Shown: one piece after another, positions 63,460-64,000 of the stretch | Layout of the letters: the number at the start of each line of letters is the position of its first letter | Numbering within the stretch: the first letter of the stretch is position 1 | Assembly (NCBI GenBank): GCA_018398805.1 | Contig: JAGFBZ010000863.1 | Location: forward strand, 2,296,501-2,360,500 | Length of the DNA stretch: 64,000 bases | From: Hirundichthys speculiger | Lineage: Eukaryota; Chordata; Actinopteri; Beloniformes; Exocoetidae | Reading direction: 5' to 3' | The notes under the pieces: model-generated | Seen by the model: the letters and a program-made list of their open reading frames with translations, nothing else | Told to the model about the DNA's origin: nothing | The model's database searches: none | Made by a program: the position numbers and the translations under genes

Positions 63460-64000
63460 ACACCTTCACTGGATTTGCCCCAAATGTCCAAAAAACAAAG
63501 AAGAAGAAAAAAGAATGAATTTAAATTGAAAATGCTTGAAGAGGAATCAAGGAATTGGCAGACTAAAAAAGTGTGACACATATTAGCCTGTTTGATATGC
63601 CACCACAAAATTAAACACATTCGGTTTTGTTTAAGAAAATGGATCTTATTTGGAGGTGGTAATAAATATTCCTTATTCTGGTTCAGTGTGTCTGTGTTAC
63701 TCATGGAGAGGGGGTAACATTGTATTCGAGGGGTATGTGAAATGCCAGAGAGGGAGGGAGGGAGGGGAAAAAGAGAGACAGCAAGGTCAAAACAATTCAA
63801 ACCGTGCTGGCTCCTCTCAGAGGAACGTCCAGCACTCTAACGTTCACAGTCAAGTTTTCCTCTTTGGACATTATTCATGACTGAGGCAGATTTTTTTTAA
63901 AAGTCTAACATTTTTTTGATTTTTTTCTTCTCTCTTTTTTTCCATCAGTCGTGGGGCTTTCATCCTTTACTTCAAAGTGTTATAGCTGGATCTTTAAGGG
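63460..64000. other. non-coding stretch
   Basis: A purine-rich patch (63748-63785) and T-runs (63890-63945) are present. No gene is seen. Confidence 0.4.

Overview
The window is a stretch of a bony-fish (teleost) nuclear genome. The signs are spliced genes with GT-AG introns and long AT-rich non-coding stretches. CA, TA and GGAT microsatellites are frequent. There is a dense load of repeats typical of fish: Tc1-like and Sleeping-Beauty-like DNA transposons, BED-finger hAT elements and their short derivatives, and LINEs resembling L2, Rex1/Babar, Rex3/RTE and R4/Dong. I saw no prokaryotic gene organisation, no CRISPR array and no tRNA or rRNA gene. The species cannot be named from what is visible.

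The only gene I can assemble in full is NAF1, the H/ACA ribonucleoprotein assembly factor, on the + strand. Its coding exons run from 45695 to 58034, with a probable non-coding first exon near 45000-45186 and a GC-richer promoter-like block near 44740-44860. Eight coding exons join in consistent phase to about 406 residues. The order is an acidic/serine-rich N-terminus, the Gar1-like RNA-binding core, a charged lysine-rich segment and a proline-rich tail. The one defect is a single-base frame conflict inside the first coding exon. Intron 7 is about 8 kb and is packed with nested transposons.

A second gene is represented by one exon on the - strand (13286-13402). It encodes a signal peptide followed by an acidic, tyrosine-rich segment and ends in a clean splice donor. 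Its start and phase resemble the first exon of VEGF-C, but the later exons are not recognised here, so this assignment is tentative. NAF1 and VEGFC lie on the same arm of human chromosome 4, which is compatible with conserved linkage.

The rest is intergenic or intronic DNA. By region: 1-13 kb holds hAT-type elements, a 3' L2 LINE end carrying a 74-bp insertion, an inverted L2 tail and a truncated Tc1-like element. 13-25 kb holds the signal-peptide exon, a hAT element, an internally deleted L2 copy with a 10-bp target duplication, and R4-like and Rex3-like fragments. 25-37 kb holds a possible 2.3-kb hAT, a 309-bp MITE and a Tc1 relic split by an L2 tail. 37-45 kb holds a Sleeping-Beauty-like relic and an R4-like reverse-transcriptase relic ending in a TA microsatellite. 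50-57 kb, within NAF1 intron 7, holds Rex1-like pieces, an 889-bp inverted-repeat element, and a 2.77-kb hAT with a perfect 8-bp duplication that itself contains a complete-looking 1.63-kb Tc1 copy. 58-64 kb holds the NAF1 3' region, another Tc1 relic and a weak candidate terminal exon.

The most unusual observation is a low-copy dispersed family, with copies near 8.5, 12.1 and 34.9 kb, whose shared block reads like a decayed THAP-type zinc finger. It may be the remains of a P-element-like transposon or of a duplicated THAP gene.
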